Shown here piece after piece: positions 8,124 to 14,166 of a stretch of 15,474 nt of DNA. Where the stretch lies: positions 1-15,474 of the forward strand of contig CAKTYE010000059.1 in NCBI GenBank assembly GCA_934631985.1, read 5' to 3'. The first letter of the stretch is position 1; each line of letters starts with the position of its first letter. The notes beneath the pieces are model-generated. The model worked only from the letters and a program-made list of their open reading frames with translations, made no database searches and had not been told where the DNA came from. Origin of the DNA: an uncultured Clostridia bacterium (GTDB lineage Bacteria > Bacillota > Clostridia > Christensenellales > Aristaeellaceae). The translations under genes were made by a program, and so were the position numbers.

Positions 8124-8573
8124 TTACTTCATCAATTCCTGAATGCGGGTGATGATCACCGGCACCTCTTCATTGCTGCGGATGATCATCAAAATGGTAT
8201 TGTCACCCGCCAGCGTTCCCAGCACCTCGGACCAGTGCAGGCTGTCCAGCGCCTCTGCCGCCACGTTGGCACTGCCGGAAAGCGTCTTGACCACGATCAG
8301 GTTGTTGGCAGAGGTAATGGACAGCACCGAATCGGTCAGCATGCGGATGAGCCGGTCGGAAAGGCCATGCTCCGCCTTGTCCGCCGTGGCGTATTTATAT
8401 ACGCCCCCTGCGGACAGCACCTTCAAAAGGCGAAGCTCCTTAATATCCCGGGAGACGGTGGCCTGGGTGACGTTGATGCCGCGCTTGCGCAGTGCCTCCG
8501 CCAGATCCTCCTGGGTCTCAATGTCCTGCTTTTCAATAATGTCGAGGATGGCAACCTGCCGCACTGTTTTCAT
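8124..8573 (-). CDS. argR: Arginine repressor ArgR/AhrC
   Basis: The 149-residue protein matches ArgR/AhrC in length and layout: an N-terminal winged helix (about 1-60) with QATVSRDIKELRLLKV (37-52), whose S41-R42 are the DNA-contact pair, and a C-terminal oligomerisation and arginine-binding domain ending with GTLAGDNTILMI (119-130). The protein senses arginine as a hexamer and regulates arginine synthesis and breakdown. The usual GDD arginine-contact pair is GDN here (D124 kept, N125 in place of the second aspartate). An AAAGGAG site precedes the ATG at 8573. The gene lies between nadK and recN, the order usual in Firmicutes. Confidence 0.96.
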   Translation of the reverse strand: MKTVRQVAILDIIEKQDIETQEDLAEALRKRGINVTQATVSRDIKELRLLKVLSAGGVYKYATADKAEHGLSDRLIRMLTDSVLSITSANNLIVVKTLSGSANVAAEALDSLHWSEVLGTLAGDNTILMIIRSNEEVPVIITRIQELMK

Positions 8574-8599
8574 GATGTTTCTCCTTTAATGAAGGCGCG

Positions 8600-9436
8600 T
8601 TACCGCGTCCATTCCGTCAGCTTTTCCCGCACCAGCGGGAAGAATCGCGGGGAGGATAGCCGTACCAGATGCACGACCTCCTCCGCCTTTTGAATTTGAA
8701 GGATCTCTCCGGGATGGAGACAGCAGCGGGTCTGCCCGTCCACCTGCACCACTACGCCGTCCTCCTCACCGTGCCGCAGGGCCAGCCGGATGCACTCGTC
8801 CCCCGGCACCACCACCGGACGGTGCTGAAGGGAGTGGGCGCAAATGGGCGTGATGACCATGCAGTCCACCGCCGGGTGAATGACGGGGCCGCCCGCCGAC
8901 AGGGAATACCCCGTGGAGCCGGTGGGCGTGGCGACGATCAGCCCGTCTGCCACATAGTGACCGACCACCTCGTCCCCCGCCAGCGCGTCCAGGGTGATGA
9001 GCCGCGCATAGCCGCCGCGGCTGACCACCACGTCGTTCAGCGCAAGGAAGCGCTCGGCGGTTCCCAGCAGCTCCACGCGCAGCAGACGGCGATCCTCCAG
9101 GGTGTAGCTGCCGCCCATCAGCGCCGTGATGGCGTCGGTCATGTTTTCCGGCTCGACCTCCGTCAGGAAGCCTACGCGGCCCAGGTTGATGCCCAGCAGG
9201 GGAGCGTTCAGGCGAACAGCCTCCTGCATGGCCCGCAGCAGCGTACCGTCTCCGCCCAGGGAGATCAGTGCGTCCAGCTGCGCTGCCTGCGCCAGGGGCG
9301 GCACATGCAGATAGCGAGCGGCATCCTCCTCGGCCCAGACGGAAGCCCCGGCGCAGCGCAGCGCTTCCACGACCTTATGCGCATAGGCAGGCGCGTCCGC
9401 CCGTCCGCTGTGGACGAATAAGCCAATCTGCTTCAA
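8600..9436 (-). CDS. nadK: NAD kinase, TTG start
   Basis: NAD kinase makes NADP from NAD and ATP in the cytoplasm. Family motifs are all present: ISLGGDGTLLRA (58-69, catalytic D63), GINLGRVGFLTE (82-93), LNDVVVSRG (133-141), and DGLIVATPTGSTGYS (164-178) followed by AGGPVIHP. The length from the chosen start is 278 residues, normal for the bacterial enzyme. The frame stays open upstream to an ATG at 9574, but those 46 codons are not family-like and they run through the promoter: the ATG codons at 9574 and 9475 lie at or upstream of the -10 box at 9466-9471. The TTG at 9434-9436 begins the family-like LKQIGLFVHSG stretch and has AGGAAGGATGGAG just upstream. It heads the nadK-argR-recN-GH35 unit, with 26 bases between its stop and argR. 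Confidence 0.94.
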   Translation of the reverse strand: MKQIGLFVHSGRADAPAYAHKVVEALRCAGASVWAEEDAARYLHVPPLAQAAQLDALISLGGDGTLLRAMQEAVRLNAPLLGINLGRVGFLTEVEPENMTDAITALMGGSYTLEDRRLLRVELLGTAERFLALNDVVVSRGGYARLITLDALAGDEVVGHYVADGLIVATPTGSTGYSLSAGGPVIHPAVDCMVITPICAHSLQHRPVVVPGDECIRLALRHGEEDGVVVQVDGQTRCCLHPGEILQIQKAEEVVHLVRLSSPRFFPLVREKLTEWTR

Positions 9437-9465
9437 CGTTCTCCATCCTTCCTGTTGATGAGAGA

Positions 9466-9494
9466 AGTATAACATGTTTCGCATAATCATGCAA
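9466..9494 (-). promoter_or_regulatory. Sigma-A-type promoter of the nadK-argR-recN-GH35 unit
   Basis: Read on the minus strand, a -35 box TTGCAT (9489-9494) and a -10 box TATACT (9466-9471) are separated by 17 bases (9472-9488). Transcription would start near 9459, leaving a leader of about 23 bases that holds the ribosome binding site. This geometry supports the TTG start of nadK. No other clear promoter was seen before argR, recN or the GH35 gene. Confidence 0.75.
9480..9493. promoter_or_regulatory. ARG-box-like palindrome over the nadK promoter
   Basis: On the minus strand the sequence TGCAT-gatt-ATGCG has the 5-4-5 geometry of an ARG box (TGAAT-wwww-ATTCA), with third-position differences from the classical consensus. 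It overlaps the -35 box and part of the spacer, where a bound ArgR would block polymerase. Since argR is the second gene of the unit, autoregulation is plausible. This is inference; the match is imperfect and only one copy is convincing. Confidence 0.35.
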
Positions 9495-9633
9495 TAGGTG
9501 AATAGATTAAAATGCGAAAAAATGTTCGTGCCGTTTCCCGACAATAAAAGACACACATTTCCCATATCCGGCAAATTCGAAGCGGATGCACGGCACGGGA
9601 AGCGTGTGCCTTTGGTTATGACGAAAAGGGTTT

Positions 9634-9646
9634 ATGCGCGGCGCAT
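9634..9646 (-). terminator. Possible weak terminator after the DUF1836 gene
   Basis: A GC-rich inverted repeat ATGCGC/GCGCAT lies just past the DUF1836 stop. On the minus strand it is followed by AAACCCTTTTCG, a poor T-tract, and the two arms are only one base apart, so at most a short stem with a larger loop would form. Listed only because no better terminator lies in the gap down to the nadK promoter. Confidence 0.25.
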
Positions 9647-9651
9647 GCTGC

Positions 9652-10122
9652 TTATTCCTGCACAGTCTGCTGCGCCGCGGCCTGCTGACTGCACAAAAAT
9701 TGATAGTTGCTGGCGGTCAGTGCACAGGTAAGGGGATCGGGCAGCGCCGTCAGCGAGGCCACAATGCGCGCCTGTGCCTGACGGAAGGAATCGTAAAGCT
9801 CCTGCGTGGTGACGTTTGCCGGATGCAGCAGCGTCTTCAGCGTCTCCATGGAGGTGGAGGATTTGAGCAGGCACAGCATGAGCAGCTGGGCAAGGCTTTC
9901 CCGGGAATATTTTTTCCCCTGCGGACGATCCACCAGACCGCCCTTGACGTAATTGTTCATCATGGCGGGGGTCATGGGACGCTGCTCGCTGTCATACACC
10001 CCGGAAAAGCAGCGGTCGGCGTAGGTCATGACCTGATCCATATACAGGCCGAAATCGGGAAGCTGCTCCCATTCGGGGAGCATGGTGCTTTGCAAGCGCT
10101 GCTGATAATCCTCCAGGGTCAT
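9652..10122 (-). CDS. DUF1836 domain protein, putative DNA-binding regulator
   Basis: The 156-residue product has the DUF1836 core: EQRPMTPAMMNNYVKGGLVDRP (46-67, with the NNYVKGGL hallmark), then GKKYSRESLAQLLMLCLLKS (69-88). The core resembles a MerR-like helix-turn-helix that reads a recognition helix followed by a wing, so a DNA-binding role is suspected, but the family has no established function. The C-terminal third is low in recognisable features and ends in a glutamine/alanine-rich tail. The ATG at 10122 is chosen over the one 19 codons upstream because AGGAGGTG lies 7-8 bases before it, and because the upstream ATG overlaps the -35 box. It is divergent from the SGNH hydrolase gene, and the shared palindrome between them makes it the natural candidate regulator of both. 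Confidence 0.85.
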   Translation of the reverse strand: MTLEDYQQRLQSTMLPEWEQLPDFGLYMDQVMTYADRCFSGVYDSEQRPMTPAMMNNYVKGGLVDRPQGKKYSRESLAQLLMLCLLKSSTSMETLKTLLHPANVTTQELYDSFRQAQARIVASLTALPDPLTCALTASNYQFLCSQQAAAQQTVQE

Positions 10123-10150
10123 GGACGGACACCTCCTATACAATGAAATC

Positions 10151-10179
10151 AGTATAACACGATGGACATCTTTTTTCAA
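10151..10179 (-). promoter_or_regulatory. Promoter of the DUF1836 gene
   Basis: On the minus strand a -35 box TTGAAA (10174-10179) and a -10 box TATACT (10151-10156) are separated by 17 bases. Transcription would start about 20 bases before the ATG at 10122, which leaves a short leader carrying the ribosome binding site. The -35 box lies inside the left arm of the 20-bp palindrome at 10173-10192. Confidence 0.78.
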
Positions 10180-10192
10180 ATTATTTTGAAAA
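10173..10192. promoter_or_regulatory. Perfect 20-bp palindrome between divergent promoters (candidate operator)
   Basis: Arms TTTTCAAA (10173-10180) and TTTGAAAA (10185-10192) are exact reverse complements with a 4-base centre TTAT. The left arm covers the -35 box of the DUF1836 promoter, and the right arm ends 4 bases before the -35 box of the SGNH promoter. A dimeric regulator bound here could control both promoters. Identity of the regulator is inferred, not shown. Confidence 0.5.
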
Positions 10193-10196
10193 GCAC

Positions 10197-10225
10197 TTGA
10201 AAAAGAATACGATATGTGATAATCT
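10197..10225 (+). promoter_or_regulatory. Promoter of the SGNH hydrolase gene (extended -10)
   Basis: A -35 box TTGAAA (10197-10202) and a -10 box TAATCT (10220-10225) have a 17-base spacer; TG at 10217-10218 gives an extended -10. Transcription would start near 10232, within the loop of the inverted repeat at 10222-10242. Confidence 0.75.
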
Positions 10226-10242
10226 AGTGTAGAAAACTAGAT
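10222..10242. promoter_or_regulatory. Perfect inverted repeat at the start site of the SGNH gene (candidate operator)
   Basis: ATCTAGT (10222-10228) and ACTAGAT (10236-10242) are exact reverse complements with a 7-base loop. The left arm overlaps the -10 box and the right arm lies just past the predicted start of transcription, an arrangement typical of a repressor site. It ends 8 bases before the ribosome binding site. Because the start lies in the loop, only the right arm would be in the RNA, so a DNA operator is likelier than an RNA hairpin. Confidence 0.45.
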
Positions 10243-10266
10243 AAGACGATAAGGAGGTGAGCTGCT

Positions 10267-10953
10267 ATGGCAGATATGGTATATCTTTGGGGAGACTCCA
10301 TTGGCAAAGGCGTGATCTATAACCCGGAGCGTGGGCGGTATTGCTTGGCCCAGCATCGGTGCAGCAAGGAATTGAGCGCGGCAGGCCTGGACATGGACAA
10401 CCATGCGCAGATGGGAGCCACCGTGCTGGATGGCTATGAGGACTTTTGCCAGACGGAAACGGTTCCGGGAGGCGTGGCGGTGATCGAGTTCGGCGGCAAT
10501 GACTGTGACCTGGACTGGTCTGCCGTGGCGGCGGAGCCGGACACCTTCCATGACGGCAAGGTGCCGCTGGCGGCGTTTCGGGAAATCCTGACCACATTTA
10601 TTCGCGCGGCCCGGGCGCGTCAGCTCCGGCCCATGCTGGTCACGCCGCCGCCGCTGCATGCTCAGCGCTATTTTGCCTGGGTGACTCGCCGGGAGGACCC
10701 GGCCCGTGTGCTGCAATACCTGGGGGATGTGGAGCATATCTATCGCTGGCAGGAGCGGTATGCCCAGGCCGTCCGCGAGGTGGCGGTGCAGAAGCAGTGT
10801 CCGCTGGTGGACCTGCGAGAGGTCTTTTTGGAGCAGCGGAATTTCCCGGAGCTGATCTGTCAGGATGGCATTCATCCCACGGAGCAGGGCCAGGAGCTGA
10901 TGGCGAAGGCTGTGCTGTATTCGCTTCCGGCGTATGAACAGGCGCTGGCGTGA
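10267..10953 (+). CDS. SGNH/GDSL-type esterase/lipase-like hydrolase
   Basis: The 228-residue protein has the four conserved blocks of the SGNH hydrolase superfamily: YLWGDSIGKG (6-15, nucleophile S11), a glycine in NHAQMGATV (G50), EFGGND (74-79, N78), and CQDGIHPTEQG (198-208, catalytic D200 and H203). These enzymes remove acyl or acetyl groups from esters of sugars, lipids or polymers. There is no signal peptide or membrane segment, so it should be cytosolic, which fits deacetylation of imported acetylated sugars better than extracellular lipase action (inference). The ATG at 10267 has a full AAGGAGGTGA site (10251-10260) 6 bases upstream. The gene is a single-gene unit with its own promoter and terminator and is divergent from the DUF1836 gene. 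Confidence 0.9.
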   Translation: MADMVYLWGDSIGKGVIYNPERGRYCLAQHRCSKELSAAGLDMDNHAQMGATVLDGYEDFCQTETVPGGVAVIEFGGNDCDLDWSAVAAEPDTFHDGKVPLAAFREILTTFIRAARARQLRPMLVTPPPLHAQRYFAWVTRREDPARVLQYLGDVEHIYRWQERYAQAVREVAVQKQCPLVDLREVFLEQRNFPELICQDGIHPTEQGQELMAKAVLYSLPAYEQALA

Positions 10954-10978
10954 AGATCGCGTAGAAAGCAGAAATAGG

Positions 10979-11028
10979 AAAAGGCAGTCATGTGGGAAGA
11001 AAAAACTTCCGGCATGACTGCCTTTTTT
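10979..11028. terminator. Strong bidirectional terminator between the SGNH and FMN-binding genes
   Basis: AAAAGGCAGTCATG (10979-10992) pairs perfectly with CATGACTGCCTTTT (11013-11026), and inside it GGAAG (10995-10999) pairs with CTTCC (11006-11010). A T-run (11023-11028) follows on the plus strand, and the A-run at the left base gives TTTTCC on the minus strand. It serves the convergent genes on both sides. Confidence 0.9.
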
Positions 11029-11037
11029 CAACTGCCT

Positions 11038-12009
11038 TTATTTCTGTGCCATCTCCCAGGCGTTGTGCAGTGCTGCCAGCAGGTCGCCGTGGTTATCCTT
11101 CAGGGACATGGTGGCAGAGGAGGTAATGTCGGCAAGCTCCTGCTTCTCGGCATCGGTCAGGGCGTTGTATTTCTCCTGATCGGCCTCCTGGCTGCTTTCC
11201 GCCGTCAGGGGACGGCCCGTTTCGTCCGAGCAGTATTTGGCGAACCATGCGTCTACCTCCTCCACGGTTTTGCCAATGAAGAAGCGCTGGTAAGCATCCA
11301 TTTCCTGATACCAGGGGGCGGTGTTCAGCTTATAGCTGTCGCCCTTGGCACGCTTGGTGATCCAGGCGGGAAGCTGCTGCAAAAACTGCTCCTCGGTGAC
11401 GGTGTCTTTTCCCTGTATGTCCGTTTGCCCAGGGAAGCCGCTGAACTGGGGCGTGGACGCATCGCCGATGTTGGAGGAGGTGACCTCCAGCTGGTCGAAC
11501 AGCACCTCCTGAATGCGGCCTGCCGCGTCAAAAGCAGCGCTGCAAAAGACCACGTTGAAGGAATAGACCGGGTTGCCGTCTGCGTCGCTGCCGGGGCCAA
11601 GGCGGCCCAGCGCGCTCATGCCGAGACCTGTGCGCCGTCCGTCCTGGGTGGGGTCTGTGGCGGCGGCCTGCGCCGTGGGGGAAGCGGTGCCGCCGCTCAT
11701 GGCCTGATCAACGGCGGCAAGAATGGCGCGGCTGGTATAGGTCGCCCCGGACACAATATCCACCTGCGTCGAGTTTGCCGCGACAATGGCGTCCGGCAGG
11801 GCGTCGATGGCCTTGGTGCCTACGCCCTCAGTCTCCTGATGCGAGATCACCCGTACCTGCGTGATCTTTTCGTTTTCCACCTTGACGGCGACCTTCAGCG
11901 GCCCGCCATAGCCCTCGGCCTCGCCGGTCAGCTCCTCGGCTGTGGCAGTGCAGGCGCACAGACTGACAGCCATGCACAGCGCCAGCAGGCATTGTCCCCA
12001 TCGCTTCAT
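11038..12009 (-). CDS. Secreted or lipid-anchored protein with two FMN-binding-like domains
   Basis: The 323-residue product begins with a signal peptide: MKRW followed by a hydrophobic stretch ending LCMAVSLCAC (11-20), where C20 could be a lipobox cysteine, though the cysteine at -2 is unusual. The first domain (about 27-104) is an FMN_bind domain with DIVSGAT (84-90), matching the DxxSGAT motif in which ApbE attaches FMN to the threonine (T90). After a linker rich in A, T and G (105-125) a second region of about 190 residues has FDAAGRIQEVLFDQLE and ends in DITSSATMSLKDNHGD (294-309), which reads like a second copy with G changed to S. Such proteins take part in electron transfer at the membrane. 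The ATG at 12009 is preceded by AAAGGAG about 9 bases upstream. The gene converges on the SGNH gene and has no partner oxidoreductase in view. Confidence 0.85.
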   Translation of the reverse strand: MKRWGQCLLALCMAVSLCACTATAEELTGEAEGYGGPLKVAVKVENEKITQVRVISHQETEGVGTKAIDALPDAIVAANSTQVDIVSGATYTSRAILAAVDQAMSGGTASPTAQAAATDPTQDGRRTGLGMSALGRLGPGSDADGNPVYSFNVVFCSAAFDAAGRIQEVLFDQLEVTSSNIGDASTPQFSGFPGQTDIQGKDTVTEEQFLQQLPAWITKRAKGDSYKLNTAPWYQEMDAYQRFFIGKTVEEVDAWFAKYCSDETGRPLTAESSQEADQEKYNALTDAEKQELADITSSATMSLKDNHGDLLAALHNAWEMAQK

Positions 12010-12223
12010 GCTCCATCGCTCCTTTATTGCGTTTTTCAGCAACAGTTTGTCCAGAAACAGCGCATACCCGCCTGCCAAAAGCAGGAATCGCGGCATAGAC
12101 GGAGAATCATTAAGAAACTGTAGCTGTCTATTTTGCCGTCCATGGGATGAAACGGCGCATACAGCAACGTTGTTTTATCTGTAGGGACTGAGCGCAAAAA
12201 CAGAAGGGTAAAGGTGAATGCGC

Positions 12224-13363
12224 ATGAGCAAGGACAAGAAACGCGATCCGATCAAGGTCATGCTTCGGGTGACGATCATTCTGGCGGTGCTGGCGGTGGG
12301 CGCGCTGCTGCTGGGCAATGCCATTACAAGCTATCGCGCGGGCGTATTGAAGGCCCGGCAGGACGAGGTGGAGCAGATCAACGCTGAGCGTGACACGCAG
12401 TATGCCGTGGCGCTGGCGGAGTTTGAGGCTGCGTCCCAGAGCGGCGCGAATCTGGCCTGGCCCCCTGCGGCAACCGAGGGCTGGGATGTGGTGGATCTGA
12501 CCAACTATCCGTTGGAAAACGTTTACACCGCTTCCGTGACCCGCGCGGACATTATGAATCACGGCATGCTGCTGGTGAATCAGTGGCACTCCCGCCCCGA
12601 TGACTTCGATGAGACGGAGCTGGTGGGTATTGCCAATTATGTGGGCTGGAACAACCTGCTCTACGGCGTTCCCGGCAGCGCCACCAAGCTGATGCCCGTG
12701 GCGATCGACGCGCTGAACGAGTGCATTGCCGACGCGAACGCCCTGGGCCTGACGGATTACACCATCCTGGAAGGCTATCGCTCCATGGAGGATCAGCAGG
12801 CGCTGTTCGACAAGCAGATGGAAGCCCTGTCCAGCCGTTACAAGGGTGATGCGCTGATCGAGCGCACCAAGCAGGTGGTGAACTATCCCGGCACCAGCGA
12901 ATACCAGACGGGCCTGAGCTTCCGCCTGCGCATTTACAAGAAGGGCGACGATTCGGTGAACAACCAGTCCTTCTCTACCAGCGCGCAGGGCCAGTGGCTG
13001 GCGGAAAACAGCTGGCGCTACGGCATTGTGTTCCGCTTCCCGCTGACAGATTTCCCGCTGCAATACACCGTGGACAAGAGCTACAAGACGGGTATCAGCA
13101 CGGAAATGAACCTCTATCGTTATGTGGGCAAGGGCAATGCCGCAGTGATGCACACCCTTGACCTGTGCCTGGAGGAGTACATCGAGTATTTGCAGGAGCA
13201 TCCGCACGTTGCGGTGTTCGAGGACGGTGTGCTGCGCTATGAGATTTTCCGCCAGTATGTGGGCGATTCCGAGAACATCGAATTGCAGCTGACGGGGAAG
13301 ACCGCGCAGTATGATTCCTCGCTGGATAATATGGGCGGGGTTATTACGGTGTTTACGTATTGA
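12224..13363 (+). CDS. Membrane-anchored VanY-like (M15) protein that lacks the zinc ligands
   Basis: The 379-residue protein has a basic N-terminus, one membrane segment (about 14-33), a helical charged part (38-72), and a C-terminal domain of the D-alanyl-D-alanine carboxypeptidase VanY/M15 fold. Fold landmarks are ILEGYRSMEDQQALFDKQM (181-199), YPGTSEYQTGLSFRL (221-235), WLAENSWRYGIVFRFP (258-273), and KTGISTEMNLYRYVG (288-302). Active family members read SEHQTGLAVD and EPWHFRYVG at the last and second points. Here the three zinc ligands are replaced: H to Y227, D to R234, H to L297; the glutamate of EPWH is kept as E294. The protein is thus probably a non-enzymatic cell-wall-facing protein, perhaps a peptidoglycan-binding or scaffold factor. 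ATG 12224 is preferred to 12218, because AGGTGA ends directly before 12218. A terminator follows the stop. Confidence 0.85.
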   Translation: MSKDKKRDPIKVMLRVTIILAVLAVGALLLGNAITSYRAGVLKARQDEVEQINAERDTQYAVALAEFEAASQSGANLAWPPAATEGWDVVDLTNYPLENVYTASVTRADIMNHGMLLVNQWHSRPDDFDETELVGIANYVGWNNLLYGVPGSATKLMPVAIDALNECIADANALGLTDYTILEGYRSMEDQQALFDKQMEALSSRYKGDALIERTKQVVNYPGTSEYQTGLSFRLRIYKKGDDSVNNQSFSTSAQGQWLAENSWRYGIVFRFPLTDFPLQYTVDKSYKTGISTEMNLYRYVGKGNAAVMHTLDLCLEEYIEYLQEHPHVAVFEDGVLRYEIFRQYVGDSENIELQLTGKTAQYDSSLDNMGGVITVFTY

Positions 13364-13377
13364 GCATTTGAAAAGGG

Positions 13378-13414
13378 AGCCGCTGCACGAGGGGATCGTG
13401 CAGCGGCTTCTTTT
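13378..13414 (+). terminator. Rho-independent terminator of the VanY-like gene
   Basis: AGCCGCTGCACGA (13378-13390) pairs perfectly over 13 bases with TCGTGCAGCGGCT (13396-13408), with a 5-base loop, and TTCTTTT follows. It begins 14 bases past the stop. On the minus strand the stem is followed by CCCTTTTC, so weak stopping of readthrough from the IS30 remnant is possible too. Confidence 0.9.
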
Positions 13415-13431
13415 GAGGTGAAGGGGTGTGC

Positions 13432-13472
13432 GGCGGGGGAGTTTATCCTCCAGCCGCCCTCGGGGCGGCTGG
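13432..13472. repeat. GC-rich foldback with two mutually exclusive hairpins
   Basis: CCAGCCGCCC (13450-13459) pairs perfectly with GGGCGGCTGG (13463-13472) with a 3-base loop. The same left arm can instead pair partly with GGCGGGGGAG (13432-13441). Neither stem is followed by a T-run. It lies between the terminator and the end of the transposase remnant and may be the end of the mobile element or an intergenic repeat. Function is not known. Confidence 0.5.
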
Positions 13473-13480
13473 GCAGAAAG

Positions 13481-14090
13481 TCAAGTAAGTGCAACACATT
13501 CGGCGAGGAAAACTTCAGCAGGAGAACGCCAGCCAAGACACTTTCTGGGGCGATTGTTGATAAGATTGACAACCTGGTCCACATTTTCTTGCGTAGTGGA
13601 AAGAAAATCAAACCCCTTTGGGAAGAAGAAGCGAAACAGGTTGTTCGTGTTTTCATTTGTGCCGCGCTGCCAGGGTTTGTGTGGTTCAGCGAAATAGACT
13701 GTCGTATGCAGTTTCTCCTCCAGAGCGCGAAACTCTGCAAATTCAGATCCGTTGTCCAGACTGATACTGTTCACAGGCAAACCGTGCAGCATTTTGCAAA
13801 TAGTATCCTTTGTGAGCACAGCGTTACGGATTTGCAACAGAGCTGCTACTGTAAAGTGGGATCGCCTGTCGACCTGCGTGACAAGTGCCAACGGCCGGCG
13901 ATGGCCTCGGGAGACCAGTAGCGGCTCAGCCCGGCAACAATGAAGTCCCATTCCTCCATACCGGGCTGCAATGCACGGTGTACTCGTTGTCGGCGGCGGT
14001 GAACAGCGAGATTTGCAGGGGAGGCTTTTGGGGCTGGCGCAGGATTGGGCTTGGCTATAGCTTTGCTTGATGCTGCGCTTTCGCTGGGCA
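13481..14090 (-). pseudogene. Decayed IS30-family transposase
   Basis: The C-terminal half is well kept in one frame and ends at a TGA at 13481-13483: ALVTQVDRRSHF, SLDNGSEFAEF, a YFAEPHKPWQRGTNENTN block and FFPKGFDF are hallmarks of the IS30 DDE domain, with the D of DNGSEF and the E of NENTN present. Upstream, from about 13890 to 14000, the recognisable MEEWDFIVAGLSRYWSPEAIAGRW segment of the IS30 N-terminal part lies in a different frame and abuts the core directly. About 100 residues that normally lie between, including the first catalytic aspartate, are missing, and the N-terminal helix-turn-helix is not seen. The element is therefore deleted internally, frameshifted and truncated. The 5' limit near 14090 is uncertain, and I could not identify terminal inverted repeats or target-site duplications. 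Confidence 0.85.
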
Positions 14091-14127
14091 TTTGCCGGAA
14101 TTGTCCGATGCAAAAAGGCCGAAACTG

Positions 14128-14136
14128 TGTTATGAT
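14128..14136 (+). promoter_or_regulatory. Possible extended -10 promoter of the TetR-family gene
   Basis: TATGAT (14131-14136) is preceded by TG at 14128-14129, an extended -10 arrangement. There is no good -35 box at 16-18 bases; TTGTCC at 14101 is too far. Transcription would start near 14143, inside the ACCATCAC element (14140-14147). Confidence 0.45.
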
Positions 14137-14166
14137 AAAACCATCACGATCAGAGGGAGGCGCATT

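Noticed and set aside
9527..9601. CGTGCCG and CGGCACG, 57 bases apart, plus TTCCCG/CGGGAA, as a long hairpin
   Set aside because: The two pairs cannot form together in one stem because of their order, and there is no T-run.
9498..9731. Possible small plus-strand gene in the gap between nadK and the DUF1836 gene
   Set aside because: No ribosome binding site and it overlaps the end of the DUF1836 gene; composition is not protein-like.
12010..12217. Promoters in the divergent gap between the FMN-binding and VanY-like genes
   Set aside because: Several -35- and -10-like words occur, but none pair at 16-18 bases with good matches, so I do not call one, though at least one must exist.
12128..13207. 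Minus-strand open frame of 359 codons opposite the VanY-like gene
   Set aside because: Long only because of GC bias; no ribosome binding site or family resemblance, and the plus strand has a clear M15-fold protein with a membrane anchor.
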